Source: Paenibacillus sp. JNUCC-31
Lineage (GTDB): Bacteria > Bacillota > Bacilli > Paenibacillales > Paenibacillaceae
Assembly: GCF_014844075.1 (NCBI RefSeq)
Contig: NZ_CP062165.1
Location: forward strand, 3,658,001 to 3,722,000
Reading direction: 5' to 3'
Length of the DNA stretch: 64,000 nucleotides
Shown: positions 18,279 through 26,796 of the stretch, piece by piece
How the letters are laid out: each line of letters begins with the position of its first letter
How positions within the stretch are numbered: position 1 is the stretch's first letter
Made by a program: the position numbers and the translations under genes
The notes under the pieces: generated by a model
What the model saw: only the letters and a program-made list of their open reading frames with translations
The model's database searches: none
What the model was told of the DNA's origin: nothing

Positions 18279-19139
18279 TTAATCTTCCTTTTGAATCTTG
18301 GAAGGATTGTTGATTTTATAGGGAACCGGGTTCTTGGTCAGCTTTTTCTTGATGATTTTGGCTTCAAAAGTCAGCACATCACCAACCTCAAGCTCCTTTT
18401 TCTTCATGGTGGCACTGTGGCTGGACCAGGCTTCGCCAATGTCAACGACATCAGGCTCCGTAATCGTAACGGCTTCGTATATGATGACCTCGTCGTCGTT
18501 GTCGGAAAAGTGGTTCGGCACAGTCGTAAATTCCTTCACAACTGCAGACATTTTCACTTTACCCTCCGGCAAATCAATCTTGGTCGACTTGGCCTTGGCT
18601 GCGGTTTTTGCCTTTGGTTTGGCTGTACTGGTTGTCCCGTTTGCGGGTCCAATATACTCTTCCACCAGACCGTCCGGGTCACCTTTTAGACCAGTTGAGT
18701 TATCGTCATCATCATCGTCCGTATCCAGATTCGAATGAATCTCATTCAAACCGGCTGGAATTTCCTCTGAATCAGAGCCAGCATACTGGCCGAGGATTTC
18801 CTCTGATTGGGGTGAAGCGACTGGTTCGTTAGGCTTGTCTGTTCCTGTTCCAGCTGCAATCGGATTTTTAATACTATAGCTGGACGCCTGCATTTCCTTT
18901 AGGTACGACGGATGAATACAGTGCTTTTGATCATTGTCCAGTTGAATGACTGCGGCCATATGATCGACAAAGCCAATGATGGTGCAAGGCACATTCAGCC
19001 CATTTCCTTTATAATAGAAGGTTTTGGCCTTAGTGGCTTTCTCCGAAAGCAGGCCCCACTCCTGACACTTTTCAATCAGCTCATCCTCGTTCTCCAAAGC
19101 GGTATAATACTGCGGTTCAATCATAAAAGCATATGCCAT
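18279..19139 (-). CDS. Hypothetical protein with acidic linker and basic C-terminal domain
   Basis: I do not recognise this protein of 286 residues. An N-terminal globular part (about 1-90, beginning MAYAFMIEPQYYTALENEDE) is followed by a long low-complexity linker with an Asp run (DDDDDD, about 145-150) and an Ala/Lys/Thr-rich patch. The C-terminal part (about 190-286) is beta-rich and lysine-rich, ending in a GDVLTFEAKIIKKK stretch that could be an OB-like fold. The ATG at 19139 has AAAGGCGG upstream and is preferred to a longer in-frame start. It is convergent with the VOC gene and divergent from ytxJ. A nucleic-acid-binding role for the C-terminal part is only a guess. Confidence 0.75.
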   Translation of the reverse strand: MAYAFMIEPQYYTALENEDELIEKCQEWGLLSEKATKAKTFYYKGNGLNVPCTIIGFVDHMAAVIQLDNDQKHCIHPSYLKEMQASSYSIKNPIAAGTGTDKPNEPVASPQSEEILGQYAGSDSEEIPAGLNEIHSNLDTDDDDDDNSTGLKGDPDGLVEEYIGPANGTTSTAKPKAKTAAKAKSTKIDLPEGKVKMSAVVKEFTTVPNHFSDNDDEVIIYEAVTITEPDVVDIGEAWSSHSATMKKKELEVGDVLTFEAKIIKKKLTKNPVPYKINNPSKIQKED

Positions 19140-19396
19140 AACGAGTTTCCGCCTTTCCAATCTTTTTCTTCATATTCATCGTTGCCAAATTACATTCAGT
19201 GTATCACAAAAGTGTACCCATAGAAGAGTATAAAGCGCCTCCCCAGGCGCCTTATGTTATAATTTTACACAAGACACAACCCGTTGTTACACAGGCTGAG
19301 CCTGCGGTTATGCAAACAAACAAATAAATGTTCCTGTATTAAAGTGAGTGATTGAGTATACATATAAAAGTCTAATCTTCAGAGAGGACGATTTTC

Positions 19397-19936
19397 ATGG
19401 ACAAAAAAACAAATCCCCAAGCACTTTGGCTTGTCCTGGGTATCGCCATTGGAATAAGTATGGGTGTGGCTGCAAATCAGCTGGCTCTGGGGGTTGCCTT
19501 TGGTGCGGCACTGGGCGTTGTGGTTGGATCGGTCGTTAGCAAACGTGCAGGCTCGGGACTGGATGATATGCTGAGTGAGCATGTCAAGGAACTGCATAAG
19601 CAGGAGGAATGGGAAGAGGTGCTTGAGCGTTCGCAAGATCATCCGGTGCTGCTGCTGAAACACAGTACAACCTGTCCAACCAGTGCGAGAGCGTATAGGG
19701 AGTTTATGGCGTTTGTGGGTTCGAATGCATCAGATCCCGCACAGAAGATGGAATACCGGATTGTCAAAGTCATCGAAAGTCGCTCGCTGTCCCGCCGCAT
19801 TGCGGAAGATACCGAGGTTCACCATGAATCGCCTCAAGTTCTGCTGCTGGACAGCGGACAGGTTATTCAACATTCGTCACACGGAAAAATTACCCGGAAG
19901 AGACTACTGCAATGGGCCCAGAATCCGTTTGGATGA
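19397..19936 (+). CDS. YtxJ-type bacilliredoxin with N-terminal membrane anchor
   Basis: Residues about 65-178 match the YtxJ family of thioredoxin-fold proteins linked to bacillithiol redox chemistry; the active-site region reads KHSTTCPTSARAY with a single cysteine (about residue 95). Residues about 8-53 form two Gly/Ala-rich hydrophobic segments (IAIGISMGVAANQLALGVAF and a following helix) that look like a membrane hairpin. Ordinary YtxJ proteins are about 110 residues and soluble, so this 179-residue form appears tethered to the inner membrane face. AGAGAGGA precedes the ATG. De-bacillithiolation of membrane-associated proteins is an inference from family knowledge. Confidence 0.85.
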   Translation: MDKKTNPQALWLVLGIAIGISMGVAANQLALGVAFGAALGVVVGSVVSKRAGSGLDDMLSEHVKELHKQEEWEEVLERSQDHPVLLLKHSTTCPTSARAYREFMAFVGSNASDPAQKMEYRIVKVIESRSLSRRIAEDTEVHHESPQVLLLDSGQVIQHSSHGKITRKRLLQWAQNPFG

Positions 19937-20048
19937 AGGGTGCAGAAATTCGTTTCACTTTAAAAATAATAAAAAAAATCATATCCTTACATGCGAATAT
20001 CGATTAAAATATAAATGGCCTTCATATTTCTGAATCGGAGTGATCCAT

Positions 20049-20819
20049 ATGGAACAATATAAGTTCAAGTCGGAACATAGTCAGATGATTGTGGATGCTA
20101 TTGTTGAAGGATACCATGACTATATTGAGCACCGTAAAGATCGGAAAGATAAAATGAAGATTAGTTCAGCGTTTGCCTGGACTAAGGGCAACTTTATTGA
20201 GAGCAAAATCGCAGACTATTGCGGTGAACAAGGATTCACTCACAAAAAATCCAAAGCAGGTTTAACGTGGGACTATCTTCAGTTCACACACGAAGATTCA
20301 AAAGTTCTGTTTCTGATTAGGAATGCCGCCTATTTTAATGTAAATAGTTTCTCCAGAGCTACGATACCTACGGGTGGTGACAACAAGGGTGCTTTCCGTA
20401 CGTATCTACATGATCTCTCCAAGATTAATAAAGATTTGAAATTCTCTTTGACCCAGCCAGTTAATGCTGGACAAGATAAGCTGGAGAGAGTCGAACAACT
20501 GTCCTTTCCCATTTCAGAGAGTCAGGTTAGTCGTGTGAAAGAAGAACTTGAACACTTTGCATCTACGTATAATGAATTTCATATACTCACTTATGCTATT
20601 GATGATGCATATCAAATTTCGAAGGTTCAGCATTATTTGCCCAATCCGCATGATAATATTGCTTATTTTATAGAAGACTTGTCGGATCTGATATCAGGTG
20701 CTGAGCTAAATGAGAGTGACCGTGAGGTACTTGCACCAGAGATGGAAGATATCGTTGATCCGGCAGCATATGATATTGAAATTTTGGAAGAAGAACAGTG
20801 GGGAAAATTCCCCGGGTAG
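20049..20819 (+). CDS. Hypothetical protein, partner of the downstream XRE/ImmA protein
   Basis: This 256-residue protein has no signal peptide or membrane segment. It carries a conserved-looking middle part (SSAFAWTKGNFIESKIADY near 41-60, then SKAGLTWDYLQF) and a very acidic tail. I associate it loosely, from memory, with the DUF5986 group of proteins found beside XRE/ImmA genes; this is not verified. Its stop is 20 bases before the start of the XRE/ImmA gene, so the two form an operon. ATG at 20049 follows GGAG with eight bases between. The adjacent regulator-peptidase suggests a toxin-antitoxin or defence-like pair, with this protein as the possible effector. Base composition looks lower in GC than the flanking genes. 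Confidence 0.8.
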   Translation: MEQYKFKSEHSQMIVDAIVEGYHDYIEHRKDRKDKMKISSAFAWTKGNFIESKIADYCGEQGFTHKKSKAGLTWDYLQFTHEDSKVLFLIRNAAYFNVNSFSRATIPTGGDNKGAFRTYLHDLSKINKDLKFSLTQPVNAGQDKLERVEQLSFPISESQVSRVKEELEHFASTYNEFHILTYAIDDAYQISKVQHYLPNPHDNIAYFIEDLSDLISGAELNESDREVLAPEMEDIVDPAAYDIEILEEEQWGKFPG

Positions 20820-20839
20820 TTCAGTAAGGAGGGAGCAGC

Positions 20840-22036
20840 ATGTTCGTTGGTGAAAATTTGACCAATTTGCGGATCATGCATGGGTATTCGAGAAAGCAGC
20901 TCTCCGAACAATTAGGTGTGACAGAACAAGCAGTCTGGCAATATGAAAATGCGTATACCTCACCCAAAGTGCCAATCGTGAATGAGTTGAAACGCATCTT
21001 CAGTGTAAAAAGCAAGTATTTTTATACAAAGGATATGCTTGCAGAGCATAATAACTTTGCCAATATCAATGTTATGAACATTGCCTATCGTTCGAAGGTG
21101 TTGAATGTAATCTCCAAGACACAGACAGAAGCAAAGCACGTAGAGTATTTGGATACGTTCATCAATTATATTACTGCTCAGATTAGCATTCCTACGCTGA
21201 ACATTATCAAGCTTCGGGAAGAGGTTATTGAGTATATACATCATTCAGACGATGATCGTTCTACTCAAATTCATTATGTTGCACATCTTGCGCGGCAACG
21301 GCTTAATCTGGAGCCATCTACGAATGAGAACCTCATGTTTTGGATCGAAAAAAGCGGTGTATTTGTGTTTGAGAAAGCGATCGGTGAAGAAATTGATGCG
21401 TACAGCCTTTGGACGCGAAACGATCGCCCGTTTATCATACTTGGCAACATAAAACGCTCAGCGGTTCGCAGAAACTTTGATATTGCGCACGAACTTGGCC
21501 ATTTGCTGCTTCATTATCGTCTTGAGTTCTCCAATCTGGACCGAAAAGAACACAAATTGATTGAGAATGAAGCCAATTTGTTTGCGGGTGCCTTTTTATT
21601 GCCTAAGGAAGAATTCTCATTGGACATGAATGGCATCACTCACAAGACGAATCCCGATCAATATCTTGACTTGAAAAAGAAATGGAAGACCTCACTTCAA
21701 GTACTGGGATACAGGGCAGCGCATCTAGGAGTAATGGAAACAAAGGATCATCGTAATTTCTATGCGGCGATGCACCGAAGAGGATATTTGGAAAGGGAAC
21801 CCTTCGATCATACCATTCCGCTGCAAAAACCGATGCGAATCAAAACCATCATTGACTTGCTCTCCAAGAAAGGTCTTGTGGATATTCGTTATATGATTGA
21901 GGAGGATTGGAAAGTGGAGACTTCCTTCTTTCATCATATGACTGGAATAAGCACAGACTTTTTTAACAAGTATATGACGAACAAGCGAGAAACTAACACT
22001 CAAAATGTTAGGAAAATGCCCACACGCAGCTCTTGA
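20840..22036 (+). CDS. XRE-family HTH protein with ImmA/IrrE metallopeptidase domain
   Basis: This 398-residue protein combines an N-terminal XRE helix-turn-helix (about 5-55, with YSRKQLSEQLGVTEQAVWQY) and an ImmA/IrrE zinc peptidase domain. The zinc site is visible as IAHELGHLLLHY (two His and the catalytic Glu) with a following ENEANLFAGAFLLP as probable third ligand region. A C-terminal domain of about 110 residues has no clear assignment. Relatives cleave or inactivate repressors in mobile elements, or act as antitoxin-regulators. AGGAGGG stands directly before the ATG. Together with the upstream gene it forms a compact module. Regulation of its own operon is likely but not shown. Confidence 0.88.
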   Translation: MFVGENLTNLRIMHGYSRKQLSEQLGVTEQAVWQYENAYTSPKVPIVNELKRIFSVKSKYFYTKDMLAEHNNFANINVMNIAYRSKVLNVISKTQTEAKHVEYLDTFINYITAQISIPTLNIIKLREEVIEYIHHSDDDRSTQIHYVAHLARQRLNLEPSTNENLMFWIEKSGVFVFEKAIGEEIDAYSLWTRNDRPFIILGNIKRSAVRRNFDIAHELGHLLLHYRLEFSNLDRKEHKLIENEANLFAGAFLLPKEEFSLDMNGITHKTNPDQYLDLKKKWKTSLQVLGYRAAHLGVMETKDHRNFYAAMHRRGYLEREPFDHTIPLQKPMRIKTIIDLLSKKGLVDIRYMIEEDWKVETSFFHHMTGISTDFFNKYMTNKRETNTQNVRKMPTRSS

Positions 22037-22042
22037 AATGGA

Positions 22043-22410
22043 GTAGAGCTTGTCTTCAAATCGACTGAAAGCCGAAGTGGACCTGGGAACATGTCCGGAG
22101 CAGAGCAAGGAGCGAGCTAACAAATCTGAGGCGTCTTATTCAAGGGTTTGAAGCGCCCGCAGAAATCTAAGGAGCCTGAGACATGCTATATCAGAATAAA
22201 CAGCCGTTTGAAGCGTTTTTGTCAGGGGATTTCGGGAAATAACGTGTCTGATGTTCCTTACTTTATAAAAAGAGGGCTCGAAGGCGAAATAAGACGTCCT
22301 GTGTTCCTTAGAAAATTGTCTACTCATTCGCCAGCATCAGCATACTTGAACTTTAAGACTTTTTAGAAGCTGACCTCCATCATGGTAGAGCTTGATTGAA
22401 TTTGAAGACA
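22043..22410. repeat. Repeat-bounded non-coding element with scattered 28-base units
   Basis: TGTCTTCAAAT at 22051-22061 is matched by its exact inverse at 22400-22410, and GTAGAGCTTG occurs directly at 22043-22052 and 22385-22394, so the stretch is bounded by repeats. Inside, a roughly 28-base unit related to TCTAAGGAACACAGGACGTC appears at about 22165-22192 (+), 22238-22267 (-) and 22287-22317 (-), with a partial copy at about 22127-22139. No credible gene is present. It may be a degenerate small mobile element or a structured RNA-rich repeat. It directly follows the XRE/ImmA gene. Confidence 0.6.
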
Positions 22411-22451
22411 GACCGTAGTAGGTAATGATTGCTTAGTATAAAAATGCACAT

Positions 22452-22499
22452 AGACTTGTTCCCTTCAGCTCATCGCTGAGGGGAGCGGGTCTTTTTTTT
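22452..22499 (+). terminator. Strong intrinsic terminator upstream of the kdp operon
   Basis: An 18-base-pair stem (including G-T pairs) forms between AGACTTGTTCCCTTCAGC and GCTGAGGGGAGCGGGTCT, with a TCATC loop and eight T residues. It is far from the XRE/ImmA stop, so it insulates kdp from upstream transcription or acts as an attenuator in a kdp leader. Confidence 0.88.
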
Positions 22500-22547
22500 A
22501 CGTTTTTTTTACACCCTGACGGGTCTTTCTTTACCCCCTTTTTACAG
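22492..22547 (+). promoter_or_regulatory. Candidate KdpE operator and kdp promoter region
   Basis: Two direct copies of TTTTTTTTAC lie at 22492-22501 and 22503-22512, eleven bases apart, the second continuing as ACACCCTGACGGG. Further T-rich TTTAC stretches follow at about 22525-22535 and 22538-22546. This resembles the T-rich KdpE-binding site known upstream of kdpFABC in Escherichia coli. The first half-site overlaps the T-tract of the preceding terminator. TTTACA at 22541-22546 could serve as a -35 element with a weak -10 about 18 bases on. The operator role is inferred from similarity recalled by eye and from position. Confidence 0.5.
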
Positions 22548-22613
22548 CGTTTCGTATTACGATTTCATATGTAGAAGGTTGCAAGAACGGTAGACAGAGG
22601 GGGGAGAGCATTG

Positions 22614-22697
22614 GTGAATGATGCCACGATAATCGGGCTCGTTGTACTGTTGTTTGTGGTGTTCTGGGGATTTGTGAAATTTTGCGAGAAGGCTTGA
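22614..22697 (+). CDS. 27-residue membrane peptide ahead of kdpF
   Basis: A GTG-started ORF (a TTG lies one codon earlier) encodes a peptide with one hydrophobic helix, ATIIGLVVLLFVVFWGFVKF, and a short charged tail. AGGGGGGAG at 22598-22606 gives a strong ribosome binding site with correct spacing to the GTG. It lies at the head of the kdp transcript, 30 bases before kdpF. It resembles KdpF in size and single helix but lacks the KdpF C-terminal pattern. It may be a second small subunit of the K+ pump or a leader peptide; it is too short for most gene finders. Confidence 0.6.
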   Translation: MNDATIIGLVVLLFVVFWGFVKFCEKA

Positions 22698-22727
22698 ATG
22701 CATAGGGCATGAAAGGGGAGGAGTCAT

Positions 22728-22805
22728 ATGAACTTCATTGGGATGATTGTGCTCGCGCTGGTAATCTACCTCGGTTATGTGCTGGTGAGGCCGGAGAAAT
22801 TCTGA
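22728..22805 (+). CDS. kdpF: K+-transporting ATPase small subunit KdpF
   Basis: This 25-residue single-helix peptide (MIVLALVIYLGYVLVRPEKF after the first five residues) has the KdpF pattern: one hydrophobic span followed by a conserved short tail ending near EKF. AGGGGAGGAG stands directly upstream of the ATG. KdpF stabilises the KdpABC complex in the inner membrane. Position immediately before kdpA agrees with the usual kdpFABC order. Confidence 0.85.
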   Translation: MNFIGMIVLALVIYLGYVLVRPEKF

Positions 22806-22868
22806 TGGTCGCATATTGCACCAATCCAAAGGCACTCGGATCGTCGATTTTAGGGAGGACATACGGAT

Positions 22869-24548
22869 ATGAGTAGCGGTTTATTACAGGTGGCGGTGAC
22901 GCTGCTGATCATCATACTGCTGGTGAAGCCAGTAGGGAGTTACTTGGTGAAGGTGTTTGACGGCAAGAGAACAGGTCTGGATCGGGTATTTGGTGGGCCT
23001 GAGCGATTGCTGTATCGATTGATGGGGGTCAAGGAAAACGAGTCGATGGGTTGGAAAAAGTACCTGTCCGCTGTTCTCATCTCAAACTTCGTTATGCTGT
23101 TATTGATGTTTCTGGTGCTGCGGCTGCAACAATATTTGCCGCTCAACCCGGATGGCATTAGCAATATGCCTGCGGCCCAAGCCTTTAATACAGCTGCATC
23201 GTTCATGACCAACACGAACTGGCAGTCTTACACGGGCGAGAACGCCCTGTCGTATCTATCACAGATGCTGGCAGTGACGTTTCCGATGTTCACCTCAGCC
23301 GCGACCGGCTTCGCGGTTGCTATTGCCTTCATTCGCGGCCTGGTGGGCCGACGGGATGAACTGGGGAACTTTTACGTCGACGTGGTACGGTCAATTACGA
23401 GAATCTTTTTGCCGCTGAGCTTCATTGTAGCGTTGTTCCTCGTATTCCAGGGCGTGCCCCAGACATTGGCGGGAGCGGTGAACGCAACCACGCTGGACGG
23501 AGCGCAGCAAACGATTAGCCGCGGGCTGGTCGCTTCACTGGAATCGATCAAGCACTTGGGTACCAATGGTGGAGGTTGGTTCGGAACCAATGCCGCACAT
23601 CCGTTTGAGAACCCTACGGCGCTGTCGAACCTGGTTCATATCGTCTGCATGATGCTGCTGCCTACTGCACTGGTTTATGCCTTCGGCATTATGGTGAACA
23701 ACCGGAAGCAGGGCTGGACGCTATTTGCGGCTATGAGTTTACTTTTCCTCGTGATGCTGACCACGGTATTTGTTTCGGAATATCGCGGTGTGCCAGCGCT
23801 GGATGCAGTGGGAATCCAAGGCAATATGGAAGGTAAGGAAGTCAGGTTTGGGTTGTCCGAATCTGCGCTTTTCACAGCGGTGACCACAGCAGCCACAACC
23901 GGGTCAGTGAACAATATGCATGAATCCCTCACCCCGCTTGGTGGCATGGTCGCACTGGCCGAGATGATGCTCAACAACGTATTCGGCGGTAAAGGGGTAG
24001 GTCTACTCAACGGATTGCTCTATGTGATTCTGGCCGTGTTTATCTGTGGGCTGATGGTTGGGCGAACCCCTGAATTTCTGGGCAAAAAAATTGAGGGCAA
24101 GGAAGTGAAGCTCGCGTCCATCGCGCTGCTTGTTCATCCTTTGATTATTCTGGCTCCGACCGCGCTGGCGCTTATGCGTCCTGAATCTGTCGCTTCCATT
24201 TCGAATTCAGGCACGCATGGTCTGACCGAGGTGTTATACGCCTTTGCATCCGGAGCTGCCAATAATGGATCGGCGTTTGCCGGATTGAATGCTAACACAG
24301 ATTTTTACAACATCGCCATTGGTGTGGTGATGCTGCTCGGAAGATACATTTCCATGATCGCGATGCTCGCCATTGCCGGATCACTGGCCACCAAACGGAT
24401 GGTTCCCGTAACAACGGGTACATTGCGTACGCACACATCTCTTTTTGCAGGCATTCTGGTGATGATGATTGTGGTAGTTGGGGCGTTGACGTTTTTCCCC
24501 TCACTGGCGCTTGGACCGATTGCAGAACATTTGGCGATGATCCGGTGA
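22869..24548 (+). CDS. kdpA: K+-transporting ATPase channel subunit KdpA
   Basis: This 559-residue membrane protein forms the K+-selective pore of the high-affinity KdpFABC pump. About ten hydrophobic helices are evident. The four selectivity-filter-like loops are visible as TNTNWQSYTGE, LGTNGGGWFGTN, ATTGSVNNMH and AANNGSAFAG, each in its expected order. AGGGAGG lies 12 bases ahead of the ATG. Length and motifs are typical. Expression is expected under K+ limitation through the downstream kinase and KdpE. Confidence 0.97.
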   Translation: MSSGLLQVAVTLLIIILLVKPVGSYLVKVFDGKRTGLDRVFGGPERLLYRLMGVKENESMGWKKYLSAVLISNFVMLLLMFLVLRLQQYLPLNPDGISNMPAAQAFNTAASFMTNTNWQSYTGENALSYLSQMLAVTFPMFTSAATGFAVAIAFIRGLVGRRDELGNFYVDVVRSITRIFLPLSFIVALFLVFQGVPQTLAGAVNATTLDGAQQTISRGLVASLESIKHLGTNGGGWFGTNAAHPFENPTALSNLVHIVCMMLLPTALVYAFGIMVNNRKQGWTLFAAMSLLFLVMLTTVFVSEYRGVPALDAVGIQGNMEGKEVRFGLSESALFTAVTTAATTGSVNNMHESLTPLGGMVALAEMMLNNVFGGKGVGLLNGLLYVILAVFICGLMVGRTPEFLGKKIEGKEVKLASIALLVHPLIILAPTALALMRPESVASISNSGTHGLTEVLYAFASGAANNGSAFAGLNANTDFYNIAIGVVMLLGRYISMIAMLAIAGSLATKRMVPVTTGTLRTHTSLFAGILVMMIVVVGALTFFPSLALGPIAEHLAMIR

Positions 24549-24615
24549 TGGATGGTACGGTAATCGGATATGGGAATAGGATCAAGGATGTAAAGTGCGG
24601 AGGTGGACTGTCACA

Positions 24616-26760
24616 ATGAATGCTGTAGAACGAAAGAGGGAGCAGACGGTGGAAGGATTAGACAGAGGCATGATCAGAACTCAGGGAAAAGGAACGAGAG
24701 GTATGGGTACGGACCCCGGAACACCCAAAAGAACCAAAACATTAAGTCGTGACATTCTGCTCCAAGCATCTCTGGATGCCTTCAAGAAGTTGAACCCGAT
24801 CATCATGATCAAAAATCCCGTGATGTTTATCGTCGAAGTCGGCACACTCATCACCTTGTTGTTATGTATCAATCCAGATCTGTTTGTTGCATCCGAGGCG
24901 GGGCGGGGGTACAACATCACAGTGTTTCTCATCCTGTTGTTCACATTGCTGTTTGCCAACTTTGCTGAAGCACTGGCAGAGGGGCGGGGCAAAGCTCAGG
25001 CTGACACATTACGCAAGACGAAATCGGACACAACGGCGAATCTGGTACAGAAAGACGGAACCATCAAGCAAGTGTCTTCGACCCAGTTGAAAAAAGGAGA
25101 TATCGTCCGTGTAGAAGCAGGCGAACTGATTCCCACGGACGGTGAGATTATTGAAGGGCTGGCCTCTATCGACGAGTCTGCCATTACCGGGGAATCGGCT
25201 CCTGTAATCAAGGAGGCGGGCGGTGACTTTTCCTCCGTTACGGGAGGCACACGGGTTACTTCCGACTATATCGTGATGCGTGTGCAGACCGACCCGGGGG
25301 AGTCGTTCCTCGACCGAATGATCTCACTCGTTGAAGGTGCACAGCGCCAGAAAACGCCGAATGAAATTGCGCTGACAACACTGCTCGCCGTGTTGACGCT
25401 AATATTCCTGATCGTCATCATGACCATGGTGCCCATGGCGAACTATTTGGGAATCCGGCTTGATCTGGCTACACTTATCGCCTTGCTTGTCTGTCTGATT
25501 CCGACAACGATCGGCGGTCTGTTATCTGCGATTGGTATTGCGGGTATGGACCGGGTAACGCAGTTCAACGTACTCGCCATGTCGGGTAAAGCGGTGGAAG
25601 CGGCAGGCGATATTGACACGCTCATCCTGGACAAAACCGGAACAATTACGTACGGCAACCGCATGGCCTCGGAGTTTATTCCCGTTCAGGGCGTATCTGC
25701 TCAGGAGATGACCCGGGCTGCGCTGCAAGCTTCCGTAGTCGATGAGACACCAGAGGGGCGCTCGGTCGTTGAATTGGCTGGCAAGCAGGGCGAGAACTGG
25801 GCGCAGACAGAATATGCAGATGCAGAACATGTGAACTTCACCGCAGAGACCCGCATGTCGGGCCTGAATCTAAGCGGTGGGAAGCAGATTCGCAAAGGTG
25901 CGGTGGATGCGATCAAACGCCATATTTCCTCCCGTGGCGGGCGGATACCGGGCGATTTGGACGATATAGCCAACCGAATTGCGAAGGCTGGGGGTACACC
26001 GCTTGCTGTTGCGATTGATGACCAGATTTATGGCGTGATCTATCTGAAAGATACGGTAAAGCCGGGACTGAAAGAGAAATTCGCAGAGATGCGTTCCATG
26101 GGCATCAAGACGATCATGTGTACAGGGGATAATCCCTTGACGGCGGCGACCATTGCGCTGGAAGCGGGCGTGGATGATTTTATTGCCGAAGCCAAACCGG
26201 AAGACAAAATTACCGCGATCAAAAAAGAGCAGCAGGAGGGCAAGCTCGTCGCCATGACCGGCGACGGCACCAACGATGCTCCTGCTCTGGCGCAGGCCGA
26301 TGTGGGCCTGGCGATGAATTCGGGCACCATGGCGGCCAAGGAAGCGGCCAACATGATCGATCTGGACTCTGACCCGACCAAGTTGTTGTCGGTGGTCTCC
26401 ATTGGCAAGCAGCTGCTCATTACCCGCGGAGCACTGACAACTTTTTCGATATCCAATGATATAGCCAAGTATTTCGCCATTATTCCGGCCATGTTTATTC
26501 TTGCTATGCCGCAGCTCCAGGCACTGAATATTATGAATCTCGCTTCACCGCAGTCCGCGATTCTGTCAGCGTTGATCTTTAATGCCATTATTATCCCTTT
26601 GCTCATCCCAATTGCCATGAGGGGGGTGAAGTATCGGGCCATGTCCGCGGCGCGGCTGCTTGGACGGAATGTGTTCATTTATGGTGTGGGCGGTGTAATC
26701 GTACCTTTTATCGGGATTAAGCTGATTGATCTGGTGCTGTCGGGACTTCATCTGGTGTGA
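24616..26760 (+). CDS. kdpB: K+-transporting P-type ATPase catalytic subunit KdpB
   Basis: This 714-residue P-type ATPase hydrolyses ATP to drive K+ uptake. The phosphorylation motif DKTGTIT places the acceptor at D339, TGES of the actuator domain lies near residue 194, and [10 protein letters not shown] of the phosphorylation domain near residue 550. ATG at 24616 follows GGAGGTGG with good spacing, so the upstream in-frame GTG at 24595 is rejected. Even so, the N terminus carries about 35 more residues than usual, rich in charged residues and glycine ([12 protein letters not shown]...), before the conserved core. The gene follows kdpA after a 67-base gap. Confidence 0.96.
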   Translation: MNAVERKREQTVEGLDRGMIRTQGKGTRGMGTDPGTPKRTKTLSRDILLQASLDAFKKLNPIIMIKNPVMFIVEVGTLITLLLCINPDLFVASEAGRGYNITVFLILLFTLLFANFAEALAEGRGKAQADTLRKTKSDTTANLVQKDGTIKQVSSTQLKKGDIVRVEAGELIPTDGEIIEGLASIDESAITGESAPVIKEAGGDFSSVTGGTRVTSDYIVMRVQTDPGESFLDRMISLVEGAQRQKTPNEIALTTLLAVLTLIFLIVIMTMVPMANYLGIRLDLATLIALLVCLIPTTIGGLLSAIGIAGMDRVTQFNVLAMSGKAVEAAGDIDTLILDKTGTITYGNRMASEFIPVQGVSAQEMTRAALQASVVDETPEGRSVVELAGKQGENWAQTEYADAEHVNFTAETRMSGLNLSGGKQIRKGAVDAIKRHISSRGGRIPGDLDDIANRIAKAGGTPLAVAIDDQIYGVIYLKDTVKPGLKEKFAEMRSMGIKTIMCTGDNPLTAATIALEAGVDDFIAEAKPEDKITAIKKEQQEGKLVAMTGDGTNDAPALAQADVGLAMNSGTMAAKEAANMIDLDSDPTKLLSVVSIGKQLLITRGALTTFSISNDIAKYFAIIPAMFILAMPQLQALNIMNLASPQSAILSALIFNAIIIPLLIPIAMRGVKYRAMSAARLLGRNVFIYGVGGVIVPFIGIKLIDLVLSGLHLV

Positions 26761-26796
26761 TGGTTTAACTAATAACGAAATCAGGATGTGATTCAT

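Noticed and set aside
22037..22613. Cyclic-di-AMP (ydaO-type) riboswitch ahead of kdp
   Set aside because: Expected for K+ transport genes, but the conserved core elements could not be found; only a terminator and T-rich repeats were seen.
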